IMG/VR virus record: IMGVR_UViG_3300034072_001021
Span: 186,001 to 250,000 of that record
DNA from: a virus
Strand: one strand, 5' to 3'
Length of the DNA: 64,000 nt
Shown: positions 25,152 through 33,217 of the stretch, in pieces
How positions within the stretch are numbered: the stretch's first letter is position 1
Layout: each line of letters starts with the position of its first letter
Program-made: the position numbers and the translations under genes
Notes under the pieces: model-generated
What the model was told of the DNA's origin: nothing
The model's database searches: none
Seen by the model: the letters and a program-made list of their open reading frames with translations, nothing else

Positions 25152-27350
25152 ATGAGTGACGAAAACCCAGACTATCATCAACTGTCGTCGTATGACGGCA
25201 ACGTTCAGCTTCATCCGGAGCTGATGTCGTTGTATGGTCTCAATCCATTCATTCGTCACATCTCGGCTTCTCGAGCTGCGATGTTTACGAACAACCTTTC
25301 TCAGATGGTCGTCATCAAGAACCCGATGGCCAAACGCATCATGTCCGGCATGGAGCGTCCGTTCGGGGAGACCACCTGTTCCATCGAATTCACCGATGAT
25401 GTCGAAATTCTCGAAGTCATCCCACGATTCGCCCACACGGCAGGTGCTAACCGCATCCGCCATTCACCGCAAACAGCGGTGATCTACGAGAACCACGAGA
25501 CCCACAAGATCGGCGTCAAGATGATTGTCGATTACCACATCTCGCACCAGCACTTTGGTACCGAGTTCGTGCGTAACCGCGATGTCATCGACCAGCTGCG
25601 CCGCGGTGCACGGTTCCGTAAGGGCACCAAGCTCGCCCGTTCGCCATTGATCGATGATAATGGCAACTACTGCTACGGTCGTGAGACCAACGTGCTCATG
25701 TGCTCTGACGTGGCAGGGACTGAAGACGGCGTTAAGGTACGCCGTGGCTACATCGAACAAATGGCTCCTACCGGTTTCGAGACCCGTGTCTTCGAGTTCG
25801 GTCGTGAGTACTTCCCCATCAATCAGTCTACTGTACCAGGCCAGTACAAGATCTTCCCGGACATTGGTGAACGTGTAAACAGCAGTGGTCTGCTGGTGGC
25901 TCTGCGTCGTTATGACCCCATCAGCGCCGTGGCCAACATGACCAACGAAGCGCTGCTGCAGCCGGACTACATCTTCGACCGCAAACGTTTCGTGCAACAC
26001 CTGGATGCGGAAGTGGTCGACATCAAAGTCGAACGCAACACGTCCATCAATATCCCGCCCTTGCCAGTCGGGATGGAAGCGCAGTTGTTGAAGTACTACA
26101 ACGCTGACACCGAGTTCTATCGGAAGATCGTTGACGTCTGGATGGATCTGCGTAAGAAGTGCAACCAGCGCAAGATCCAGCTGGAGCTGGAAGACGAGTT
26201 CAGTCAACTGGTGTACGAAGCTATCGGTCGTGTAGGGCCGGACTATCTGCGCCATGACGGCGGTTTCGGCCGTAGCGTTGATGAAACCATCAAGGTGGAC
26301 AAAGTCTACCGTGGTGTCAAGATCGATGCCTGGCGCGTGGAGATCAAGTTCAAGTACCTGTCGATCCCCAACAAGGGCTACAAGATCACCGATATCGACG
26401 GCGACAAGTCCGTAGTGGTAGAGGTGGTTGATGATGAAGACATGCCGCGCGATGAGAATGGCGTGGTGGTTGACATCGTCGTAGACCCCAACTCTCGCTG
26501 GAACCGAGTAACTCCGGCATCCCCCATCGAGATGGTGATCGGTGCATCTGGCCGTGATCTGGGTAAGCGCATCCAAGCCTCGTTCGGCTACGACATGAAT
26601 GTCCAGCTGAAAGAAGAAGAGTGCGAAGATGCGGTGTATCGTCCTGAGAACCTCGAACTGGTCAAGGCAGCTTATGCTGAACTGCTCGAGTACTACAAGG
26701 TCGTAGCGCCATTCCAGTACGAAGACATGACAGATCCTGAGTTCCTGGCGAAGAACCCGGAGCACATGTACGATCATGTCAAGTCCGTGCTGCTGGATCA
26801 CATGTACGGGCTGTATCTGTACATGCCGACCAACAACCCAGTCCATATGCCGACTGTGATCTCGACGATCCGCAAGCGCTGGCCGCCGTTCATTACCCCG
26901 GTGCGTTTCCGTGGTCGTGATGGCAAGATGAAAGTATCGCGCGAACCGATGCTGATCGGTCCGTCGTACTACATCAACCTGGAGAAGACCGCAGAAGACT
27001 CCTGGATGGCCGCTGCATCGTCGCGTTGCAACGTGTTTGGCACTACTGCGCGTCTGAGCAACAACGACAAGTACGACTCTCCCGGCCGCGAGTCCGGTAT
27101 CCGAGTCGGCGAGTCTGAGATCCGCTCTGAGTCTGCTTACTGTGGCGGTGAGGCAATTGCCGATCAGAAGGATGCCAGTAACAACCCGATTGCCCACAAG
27201 TTCGTGGCGCGTCGTGTACTTACCCATCCGACACCGACCAACATGGAAGAGGCGCTGGATCGCAAGATCGTACCTGTGGGTGGTCATCGTCCGCTGGCAT
27301 ACATGCGGCACATGTTCGCATGCTCCGGTAAAGAACTGACCAACGAATAA
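25152..27350 (+). CDS. Non-virion RNA polymerase, beta C-terminal subunit (phiKZ gp71-73-like)
   Basis: 732 residues corresponding to the C-terminal half of a beta subunit. Residues 409-422 (GYKITDIDGDKSVV) align with the bacterial GDKLAGRHGNKGVV block, keeping lysines 411 and 419 that contact the RNA and incoming nucleotide. The following VVVDIVVDPNS...GRDLGKRI matches the PVDIVLNP and THLG region. The N half of beta (phiKZ gp123) is not in the window. Start: AAGGGG before ATG 25152. The next gene (beta-prime C half) begins 34 bases on, after a small hairpin, so the two subunits are made from one transcript. Confidence 0.9.
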   Translation: MSDENPDYHQLSSYDGNVQLHPELMSLYGLNPFIRHISASRAAMFTNNLSQMVVIKNPMAKRIMSGMERPFGETTCSIEFTDDVEILEVIPRFAHTAGANRIRHSPQTAVIYENHETHKIGVKMIVDYHISHQHFGTEFVRNRDVIDQLRRGARFRKGTKLARSPLIDDNGNYCYGRETNVLMCSDVAGTEDGVKVRRGYIEQMAPTGFETRVFEFGREYFPINQSTVPGQYKIFPDIGERVNSSGLLVALRRYDPISAVANMTNEALLQPDYIFDRKRFVQHLDAEVVDIKVERNTSINIPPLPVGMEAQLLKYYNADTEFYRKIVDVWMDLRKKCNQRKIQLELEDEFSQLVYEAIGRVGPDYLRHDGGFGRSVDETIKVDKVYRGVKIDAWRVEIKFKYLSIPNKGYKITDIDGDKSVVVEVVDDEDMPRDENGVVVDIVVDPNSRWNRVTPASPIEMVIGASGRDLGKRIQASFGYDMNVQLKEEECEDAVYRPENLELVKAAYAELLEYYKVVAPFQYEDMTDPEFLAKNPEHMYDHVKSVLLDHMYGLYLYMPTNNPVHMPTVISTIRKRWPPFITPVRFRGRDGKMKVSREPMLIGPSYYINLEKTAEDSWMAAASSRCNVFGTTARLSNNDKYDSPGRESGIRVGESEIRSESAYCGGEAIADQKDASNNPIAHKFVARRVLTHPTPTNMEEALDRKIVPVGGHRPLAYMRHMFACSGKELTNE

Positions 27351-27352
27351 TC

Positions 27353-27370
27353 GGGAGGGGCAACCCTCCC
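27353..27370 (+). other. Intergenic hairpin between beta C and beta-prime C genes
   Basis: A 7-bp GC stem with a GCAA tetraloop and no T-run, inside an operon; similar to 16567-16584 and 31814-31835. Confidence 0.5.
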
Positions 27371-27384
27371 TCATGGAGATAACG

Positions 27385-29475
27385 ATGCGTCGAATCACTG
27401 CACGCAGTTTCATGAACCTCGACATCCATGCGATGTGGCCACTGCCTGATGAAAAGATGGAAGTGGAATTCGATGACGGTGTCATCGAGACCAACACTCG
27501 CCGCATGGTGCTGAGCTGGTTCTGTTGGGAACTGCATCGTAAGTTCCCACTCACCCCGTTGAACAAATCCCACTATGTGGGCAATGGGTTCCCGAGTGCG
27601 GACATGGTGCCGAAAACCATCTCCAACATCGTCCACGACCTCCACTACACCTACTTCGGTGACGGTCATCCTGAGATCCGTGATCACGATGCTGTGTATG
27701 ATCGTGAAGAGGTATGGCGGGTCGTTAAGGATGTAGGTAACGAGATCTACAACGTCCTGTCGATCAACCTGGAAGAGTGGCAAGTATCGATCAACGCGTT
27801 CCATCTGGACGAGCTGTTCTGGTACGAACCTATCGTCAAGATCCGCGACTCGCTGGAGCCTACCCAGATCTCCATCAGCCATGCGCTCGATGCAGCTGGG
27901 CAGATCCTGATGAAAGATCCGGCGATTCTGCACAACCCGATCGTTCGGGGCCTGCGCAGTAAGCAGATCAAGATGGGCCAGTTCCTGCAGATCCTGGTGT
28001 GCCTGGGCTTCCGAGACGACCTGGATCAGACCATCTTCCGGAAGCCGGTGATCAAGGGCTTCTATGAAGGTCTGACCACCTTGCACGATATCATGATCGA
28101 GTCGTGCTCGGCCAAGAAGGCGCTGATGTTCACCAAGAAGCCTCTGCAGATCGTAGAGTACTTTAACCGTAAGATGCAGCTGTCTACGGTGGTGGTCGAT
28201 AAGCTCCTCTGGGAAGACTGTGGGTCGGATCGCTACTCCGAGATCTACGTGGACTCCGTGATCCTGCCGCACCTGGAAGGTAAGCTGTACCTGGGCTCCA
28301 ATGGTAAGCTGACGCCGGTACGTCAAGATGACCACAAGCTGGTGGGTAAAACCATCAAGATGCGCTCTGCGTTCAACTGCAAGCATCGTGGCGAAGGGGC
28401 TGTCTGTCGTGTCTGCTTCGGTGAACTGGCTTGGTCGATTCCTCGCTTCACTTCCCTCGGTCACACCTGTGCTACCGAACTGTGCCGTGAGGGTTCTCAG
28501 CGTACGCTGTCCGTCAAGCACTTGGACGGTAGTTCGATGGTGGAGGTCATCGAGATCCCGGAAGAGTATCAGTCGTACATCGAAGTCTGCGCAGCCAACA
28601 CCGACGCCGATGGCGATGGTAACGTGGAACTGCAAGTGGACGTCGAGCTACTCGGTGAAGAGATCCCGCAGAGTGCCGATGAAAGTTCGCTGATCAAGTT
28701 CAACTCGCGTATCGCCAAGATGACCCCCATGCTCATCCTGAAGTCGACTCCCGAGAAGAATATCGAGAACGCGTCCAACCTGGTGAACCTGAACAAGGAC
28801 ACCAACATCAAGCACCTGAACATCCATCGCTTCACTGCGTTCCGTGAAGTGCAGTTGCGGATGGTCAACCTGCGTGAAGAAGCCACTGAGGTCTACGTCC
28901 CGGTAAGCCAGGGTGCCCGTCTGGGTTCCTTGACCCGCCTGCTCCTGAACCACATTCAGGAAAATGGCTACACTGTCGACGAGAACGGTGACTTCTGCAT
29001 CGACCTGAGCAACTGGGACTTCTCGTCCCCGGCGTTCAGCCTGCCGCGTCGTCATGCCAGTACGCTGGACTTCATGGCAGAGGTCGAGGCATTCATTCGC
29101 TCGCCGTCCAAGAAGTCTGAGCGCAATGGCTTTGCTGGCCGTATGCTCACCAGTTACACCGACCCTGTGACGGCACTGGTAGACTTCAGCGATCTGGTCA
29201 ACTCAAAGCTGCGTGTTAACATCGCGCCCTTGGAGGTAATCCTGCTGAGTCTCATGCGTCCTGCCGATGATCCTGACGACTATAACCTTCCGGATTACGA
29301 TCGCCCGATCAAGTTCGAAGAACATCGTCGGCTGATCCAGGAACGCTCCGCTGGCCAGATCTTCGCCTACGAACGGCAACCGGACTACATCGAGGATGTC
29401 AACGCGTATTCGCCGCACAAGCGCACGCCCGGCCTGCTCGATCCGTTTGTGTTCCCTGAGGTGATCAATACCTGA
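27385..29475 (+). CDS. Non-virion RNA polymerase, beta-prime C-terminal subunit (phiKZ gp74-like)
   Basis: 696 residues. An ATG at 27373 is in frame, but GGAGA before 27385 marks the start. The middle holds the bridge-helix/trigger-loop region: GFYEGLTTLHDIMIESCSAK followed by LSTVVVDKLLWEDCGSDRY, corresponding to the bacterial FISTHGARKGLADTAL...TEDDCGT region. The later CKHRGEGAVCRVC segment is a zinc-binding set, and REGSQRTLSVKHL corresponds to the EPGTQLTMRTFH block. Together with the gene at 13364 it makes a complete beta-prime. A terminator follows. Confidence 0.9.
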   Translation: MRRITARSFMNLDIHAMWPLPDEKMEVEFDDGVIETNTRRMVLSWFCWELHRKFPLTPLNKSHYVGNGFPSADMVPKTISNIVHDLHYTYFGDGHPEIRDHDAVYDREEVWRVVKDVGNEIYNVLSINLEEWQVSINAFHLDELFWYEPIVKIRDSLEPTQISISHALDAAGQILMKDPAILHNPIVRGLRSKQIKMGQFLQILVCLGFRDDLDQTIFRKPVIKGFYEGLTTLHDIMIESCSAKKALMFTKKPLQIVEYFNRKMQLSTVVVDKLLWEDCGSDRYSEIYVDSVILPHLEGKLYLGSNGKLTPVRQDDHKLVGKTIKMRSAFNCKHRGEGAVCRVCFGELAWSIPRFTSLGHTCATELCREGSQRTLSVKHLDGSSMVEVIEIPEEYQSYIEVCAANTDADGDGNVELQVDVELLGEEIPQSADESSLIKFNSRIAKMTPMLILKSTPEKNIENASNLVNLNKDTNIKHLNIHRFTAFREVQLRMVNLREEATEVYVPVSQGARLGSLTRLLLNHIQENGYTVDENGDFCIDLSNWDFSSPAFSLPRRHASTLDFMAEVEAFIRSPSKKSERNGFAGRMLTSYTDPVTALVDFSDLVNSKLRVNIAPLEVILLSLMRPADDPDDYNLPDYDRPIKFEEHRRLIQERSAGQIFAYERQPDYIEDVNAYSPHKRTPGLLDPFVFPEVINT

Positions 29476-29487
29476 GCTTAACAAATC

Positions 29488-29517
29488 GAAGGGAGGGCAA
29501 CCTCCCTTCTTCTTTTT
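29488..29517 (+). terminator. Rho-independent terminator after the nvRNAP operon
   Basis: A 9-bp stem (29488-29496 with 29501-29509), GCAA loop, then TTCTTTTTC. Confidence 0.9.
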
Positions 29518-29653
29518 CGTTTGGAGGTTTATGGTGTATGTGGAAGGCGTGGGACTATATAGGATTTCTATGGACGTCCTTGGACTTGTTTTTTGATAAC
29601 AATGTAGGGATTCTTATGTAGAAAGGGTTTATGCGGGTTAACAGGGCATTCCA

Positions 29654-31810
29654 ATGAAAATCGATGTGTATAGTCATGCCATCCGTGTAACTGATGTCAT
29701 TACAGATCGCGACTTGCAAGCAATGATGTCGTTCTGTCGTCCGTTGGTTGAATACGGATTCGAGAAGAAAGGGAAGCGGTTTGTCCCTAAGGGTCTCCGT
29801 ACATACGCGTCTGCAACACGTAATCGCAAAGAGTTCGGTTTTCATCGGAATCAACTGCAAGATTTGAAACGCCATTTGTTTCAGAATCATGGTTACGTGG
29901 AGCGACTCGTTCCGATAACTTATCATCCTATCGAAGAGATCAAGGTCGAGAAAGTTGAATTTGAAATCCGCAAGATGCATTCTCCTCGTGAGAAGCAGGT
30001 GGGTATCATCGACTACGTACTGGATGATGAGAATCCTGCATGGGATGCCATCATTAAGATGGTTACGTTGCAGACAGGTGGTGGTAAAGCACTGTCAGTA
30101 AAAACACCAGTACGTATACCTGGTGGCTGGAAGCTGATGGGTCAGTTGAAGGTGGGTGATGAGATCATTGCTCGCGACGGATCAACGACCACAGTGAAAG
30201 GATATTATCCTCAAGGCCCGAGAAAGATGTACCGGGTTACATTTGAGGATGGTCGATGGGTCGACGCTGACCTTGAACATCTGTGGTATGTCCAGACATT
30301 CTCTGGATGGAGGACGGTCACTACCGAGACCATCATGTCCATGATGAGTCGTCGGGCCGCTGTGAGCATTCCGCTTATTGAGCCAGAACGAGATAAGCTC
30401 AGGGAGCGCTTTGTCTCCATTGTCAGAGCACTCGGAACTGCTAAAGACGGTACATTCACAGTTAAAACCACCGATGCCAACAAACTGGCCTATCAGGTCC
30501 GTTCTGTAGGCGGTAAAGCATCCGTCCGGGACATGGGCGACGGGTATTCCGCAGTCACTGTGGAGAAGCGTCCCAAAGAAAGAACACTGGCTATCCGCTC
30601 TATTGTTCCAGTAGGTGTCGAGGAAGCTGCATGTATCGAAATCCACCACGAAGAAAAGCTTTACGTTGTGAAGGACTTCATTGTCACCCACAACACCTTC
30701 GTGGCTCAGTACTGCATGAACCAGCTAGGTGCACGCACCATCATCCACTTCAAGGGTGGTTACGTGCAGCGTTGGAAAGACGATCTGGAGGAAACCTTCA
30801 ACTTCAAACGTGGGGAGTTCCTGATTGTCCGTGGCTCCAAAGATCTGGCAGCATTGCAGCAGATGAGTCTTGATGGTGACCTGAAAGCTAAAGTCATTAT
30901 CATCACTTCGGCTACGATGCGTGATTACATCAAGGACTACGAAGAATCCAACGGACATAGCAAGCAGTTCCCAATCAAGCCTATCGATTTCTACCCGAAA
31001 TTGGGTATTGGCTTCCGGGTCACTGACGAACTGCACCAAGAGTTCCACAACAACTACAGGATCGACCTCTATACCCACGTGCCCAAGTCGCTTGGTCTGT
31101 CTGCCACCATGGTCAGCTCAGACGCTTTCAAGAACAAGGTGTACGACATCGCCTATCCGGTAATGCAACGGCATGACGGTGGCGGGTATCACGTTTACAT
31201 CGGTGTGATGGCTGTACTGTATCACATGGATGAAGATGTGCGGATTCGTTACATGGGTGCCCAAGGGTACTCACACACGACATTCGAAGAATCGATCATG
31301 CGACATAAAGGCCTGCTGAAGAACTACCTCAAGATCATCGATCATGCGATTTACCATCGCTTCGTTTCGGTGCGCGAGGAAGGTCAGTCTGCACTGGTGT
31401 TCTTCGCCAGGGTAGATATGTGCACGCTGATGGTCGAACGCCTGAAGAAGATGTACCCTGAACTGAACATCGTCCGTTACGTAGGTTCTGAGAACGATTC
31501 GTACGAAGACTTCTTGGAAGCAGACATTGCGGTATCGACGATCGGTTCTGCCGGTACTGCTGTTGACAAGCCCAACCTGCGGTCGAGTTTCATGACCACA
31601 GCGATCGATTCGCGCCAATCTAACGAGCAAGTACTGGGTCGTACCCGTCCGCTTAAAGACTGGCCACACGTGACTCCTGAGTTCATTTACTTCGGGTGTC
31701 TAGAAATCGATAACCACATGAAGTACCACCGTAACAAGAAAACGTTCTTCCACAGCAAAGTGCTGAGTCATGGGGAAATGATTTCTCGTTACGCGTTAAC
31801 CCTGAAATAA
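29654..31810 (+). CDS. SF2 DEAD/H-type helicase interrupted by an intein
   Basis: 718 codons; after removal of the 202-residue intein (residues 146-347) the host protein is 516 residues. Helicase motifs: the Walker A loop QTGGGK/TF is rebuilt only by splicing; DELH box at residues 458-461; LSATM (motif III); and SNEQVLGRTRP (motif VI with the arginine finger). Superfamily 2 helicases use ATP to unwind or translocate on nucleic acid. In phiKZ a helicase occupies the same place after the beta-prime C gene (gp75 by my count). The N-terminal 130 residues are basic. The 178-base gap before it has no shared promoter box that I can see. The ribosome site is weak, and the ATG at 29654 is the first in the frame. 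Confidence 0.88.
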   Translation: MKIDVYSHAIRVTDVITDRDLQAMMSFCRPLVEYGFEKKGKRFVPKGLRTYASATRNRKEFGFHRNQLQDLKRHLFQNHGYVERLVPITYHPIEEIKVEKVEFEIRKMHSPREKQVGIIDYVLDDENPAWDAIIKMVTLQTGGGKALSVKTPVRIPGGWKLMGQLKVGDEIIARDGSTTTVKGYYPQGPRKMYRVTFEDGRWVDADLEHLWYVQTFSGWRTVTTETIMSMMSRRAAVSIPLIEPERDKLRERFVSIVRALGTAKDGTFTVKTTDANKLAYQVRSVGGKASVRDMGDGYSAVTVEKRPKERTLAIRSIVPVGVEEAACIEIHHEEKLYVVKDFIVTHNTFVAQYCMNQLGARTIIHFKGGYVQRWKDDLEETFNFKRGEFLIVRGSKDLAALQQMSLDGDLKAKVIIITSATMRDYIKDYEESNGHSKQFPIKPIDFYPKLGIGFRVTDELHQEFHNNYRIDLYTHVPKSLGLSATMVSSDAFKNKVYDIAYPVMQRHDGGGYHVYIGVMAVLYHMDEDVRIRYMGAQGYSHTTFEESIMRHKGLLKNYLKIIDHAIYHRFVSVREEGQSALVFFARVDMCTLMVERLKKMYPELNIVRYVGSENDSYEDFLEADIAVSTIGSAGTAVDKPNLRSSFMTTAIDSRQSNEQVLGRTRPLKDWPHVTPEFIYFGCLEIDNHMKYHRNKKTFFHSKVLSHGEMISRYALTLK
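30089..30694 (+). mobile_element. Mini-intein with class 3 signature in the helicase P-loop
   Basis: Residues 146-347 of the helicase frame. The insertion point is exactly between K and T of GGGKT. The first intein residue is Ala, not Cys or Ser. Three positions match the class 3 WCT triplet: Trp two residues after the block B His (LEHLWYV), Cys at block F position 4 (AACIEIHH), and Thr just before the final His-Asn (VTHN). Thr is the +1 extein residue. In class 3 inteins the block F Cys attacks first, so no N-terminal nucleophile is needed. About 100 residues between blocks B and F include FTVKTTDANKLAYQVRSVGG, which resembles the end of a LAGLIDADG endonuclease; the catalytic part is missing, so it is a degenerate mini-intein. 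Confidence 0.9.
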
Positions 31811-31813
31811 GCT

Positions 31814-31835
31814 AGGGAGGGGTCATCCCCTCCCT
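31814..31835 (+). other. Hairpin after the helicase gene
   Basis: A 9-bp perfect stem with TCAT loop (31814-31822 with 31827-31835). No T-run follows, so termination is uncertain. Confidence 0.55.
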
Positions 31836-31861
31836 ATGCCCAACTACCAAGAGGAATGACC

Positions 31862-32821
31862 ATGATCGAGAAACACGAAGAACAGGTGCTGACAGTCATC
31901 AATCAAATGGCCCAGGTCATGGGCGATCCCAGCTACGTATCGGCCTACCCTGCGCTGCACGGTATGTTCGTGAGCATGCGCATGGGTCTGGATGCACTCA
32001 CTGGCACTATTCTTGGCAGTATGCGTCGAGAAGCGGTCCATGGCATGGATCAGGCAGCAATGCTGTACAAGATCGTGACGGGTAAGTCGGCCGGCATTCC
32101 TGAAGGTTTCATCGAGAACTTCAACCCGCTCAACGGCATTTCCTCTTATCCAAAGCGTACGGTGTCGGGGATCGTCAACTACGCCAAGAAGTGGCACGGT
32201 CTGGACAATGAGATCCTGACGTTCAATCAGAACGGTACTATCGCAGAGTACAATACCGAAGACAACTCGGTAAAAGTGCTCTTCGAGGGTTCCGATGCAT
32301 ACCTCGTGTTAGAGAGCGCTGATAGCAACCGCGCCAAGTTCCATTCCCCACTGATGTACGAGCCGCTGACCATTTCGGTAAATGTGCTGTGGATGGAGCA
32401 AACGTTCTCCAAACCCCTTATTGATTTACTGTGTGTACAAGAGCACATCGTGGACGACAGTAAGGAGGTTCTGGGCAACCTGTGGGATACGCCGGATGCA
32501 CACTTCAAAACCCGAGAGATGCCGGAGGCTGGCACTCAACTCAAGGTATTGTTGAGTGGTCGGATGTATGGTCGCGCTTGCCGTGGGTTCTGTCGCTTCA
32601 ACTTCAACGGTTATCAGTTCACGCTCGAGACCGAGGAGTGCTGGGAACCCACGCGCCACCACAAGTTCAAAATCACCACGGTTACCATGGTAGACGGCGG
32701 TAGTACAGTTTACCAGTGGTACCATAACCCGATTCTGGTTATGGATCTGCGGGACAATATCGAGCACATCATGAAAGACCTGCTCGATAAACATGAACTG
32801 GAAATGAAAGAGGAGTCCTGA
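31862..32821 (+). CDS. Hypothetical protein, 319 aa (phiKZ gp76-like by position)
   Basis: AGAGGA at 31850-31855 fits ATG 31862 better than the in-frame ATG at 31856. A helical N-terminal third (residues 1-80) is followed by a beta-rich domain with several Trp and Phe (VNVLWMEQTFSKPLIDLL, FCRFNFNGYQFTLE) and a short acidic C-terminal helix. It could be a virion protein, but nothing proves that. Function unknown. Confidence 0.72.
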   Translation: MIEKHEEQVLTVINQMAQVMGDPSYVSAYPALHGMFVSMRMGLDALTGTILGSMRREAVHGMDQAAMLYKIVTGKSAGIPEGFIENFNPLNGISSYPKRTVSGIVNYAKKWHGLDNEILTFNQNGTIAEYNTEDNSVKVLFEGSDAYLVLESADSNRAKFHSPLMYEPLTISVNVLWMEQTFSKPLIDLLCVQEHIVDDSKEVLGNLWDTPDAHFKTREMPEAGTQLKVLLSGRMYGRACRGFCRFNFNGYQFTLETEECWEPTRHHKFKITTVTMVDGGSTVYQWYHNPILVMDLRDNIEHIMKDLLDKHELEMKEES

Positions 32822-32838
32822 TCCATCACAATCCATCG

Positions 32839-32863
32839 ATTCGAATTTATTTCAACAATACAT
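32839..32863 (+). promoter_or_regulatory. Promoter-like 25-bp repeat, copy 1
   Basis: These 25 bases (ATTCGAATTTATTTCAACAA plus TACAT) are identical to 48711-48735. The last part is a variant of the ATACATTA promoter box. It lies about 40 bases before the start at 32904. Confidence 0.65.
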
Positions 32864-32903
32864 AGTGCTGTTGAATAAACCAATCGAATCGATGGAGGTT
32901 CGC

Positions 32904-33146
32904 ATGAACATGCTCTATAAAAACATCAATGCGAACTTCCGCATTGTACTGGACTTCGGTATGGAATACAACCATGCCAAAAAGATCGTAGCTCGCCTTG
33001 CTGGCAAGATCATTCTTGACATCAAACATGACGGCGACGATCATGTACGCATTGAGTACATCGAACACGGCATCAAAAACCGTGTACGCTTCAACAAAGT
33101 GATGGTCGAAGCTTATGACCTTGATGCTGCTCTGGCTGCACTGTAA
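32904..33146 (+). CDS. Hypothetical protein, 80 aa
   Basis: GGAGG at 32894-32898 sets the ATG at 32904; in-frame ATGs further upstream lack a site. Small alpha/beta protein (KIILDIKHDGDDHVRIEYIE) with a C-terminal helix. It is a single-gene unit: own promoter-like repeat in front, strong bidirectional terminator behind. Function unknown. Confidence 0.75.
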   Translation: MNMLYKNINANFRIVLDFGMEYNHAKKIVARLAGKIILDIKHDGDDHVRIEYIEHGIKNRVRFNKVMVEAYDLDAALAAL

Positions 33147-33157
33147 AAGGATTACGG

Positions 33158-33201
33158 CATAGAGGGAGGCTCAGGCCTCCCTCTATGTCTATTTCTTTTT
33201 T
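33158..33201. terminator. Bidirectional terminator
   Basis: A 13-bp stem (33158-33170 with 33175-33187) with the GCATAGAG base, then TATTTCTTTTTT on the plus strand; lies between convergent genes. Confidence 0.9.
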
Positions 33202-33217
33202 GGCTTACGGCAACAGC

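Noticed and set aside
25464-27566. 700-codon open frame on the minus strand
   Set aside because: It is antisense to the clearly recognised polymerase beta C gene; biased codons on the plus strand leave the opposite frame open. The translation is low in normal protein features.
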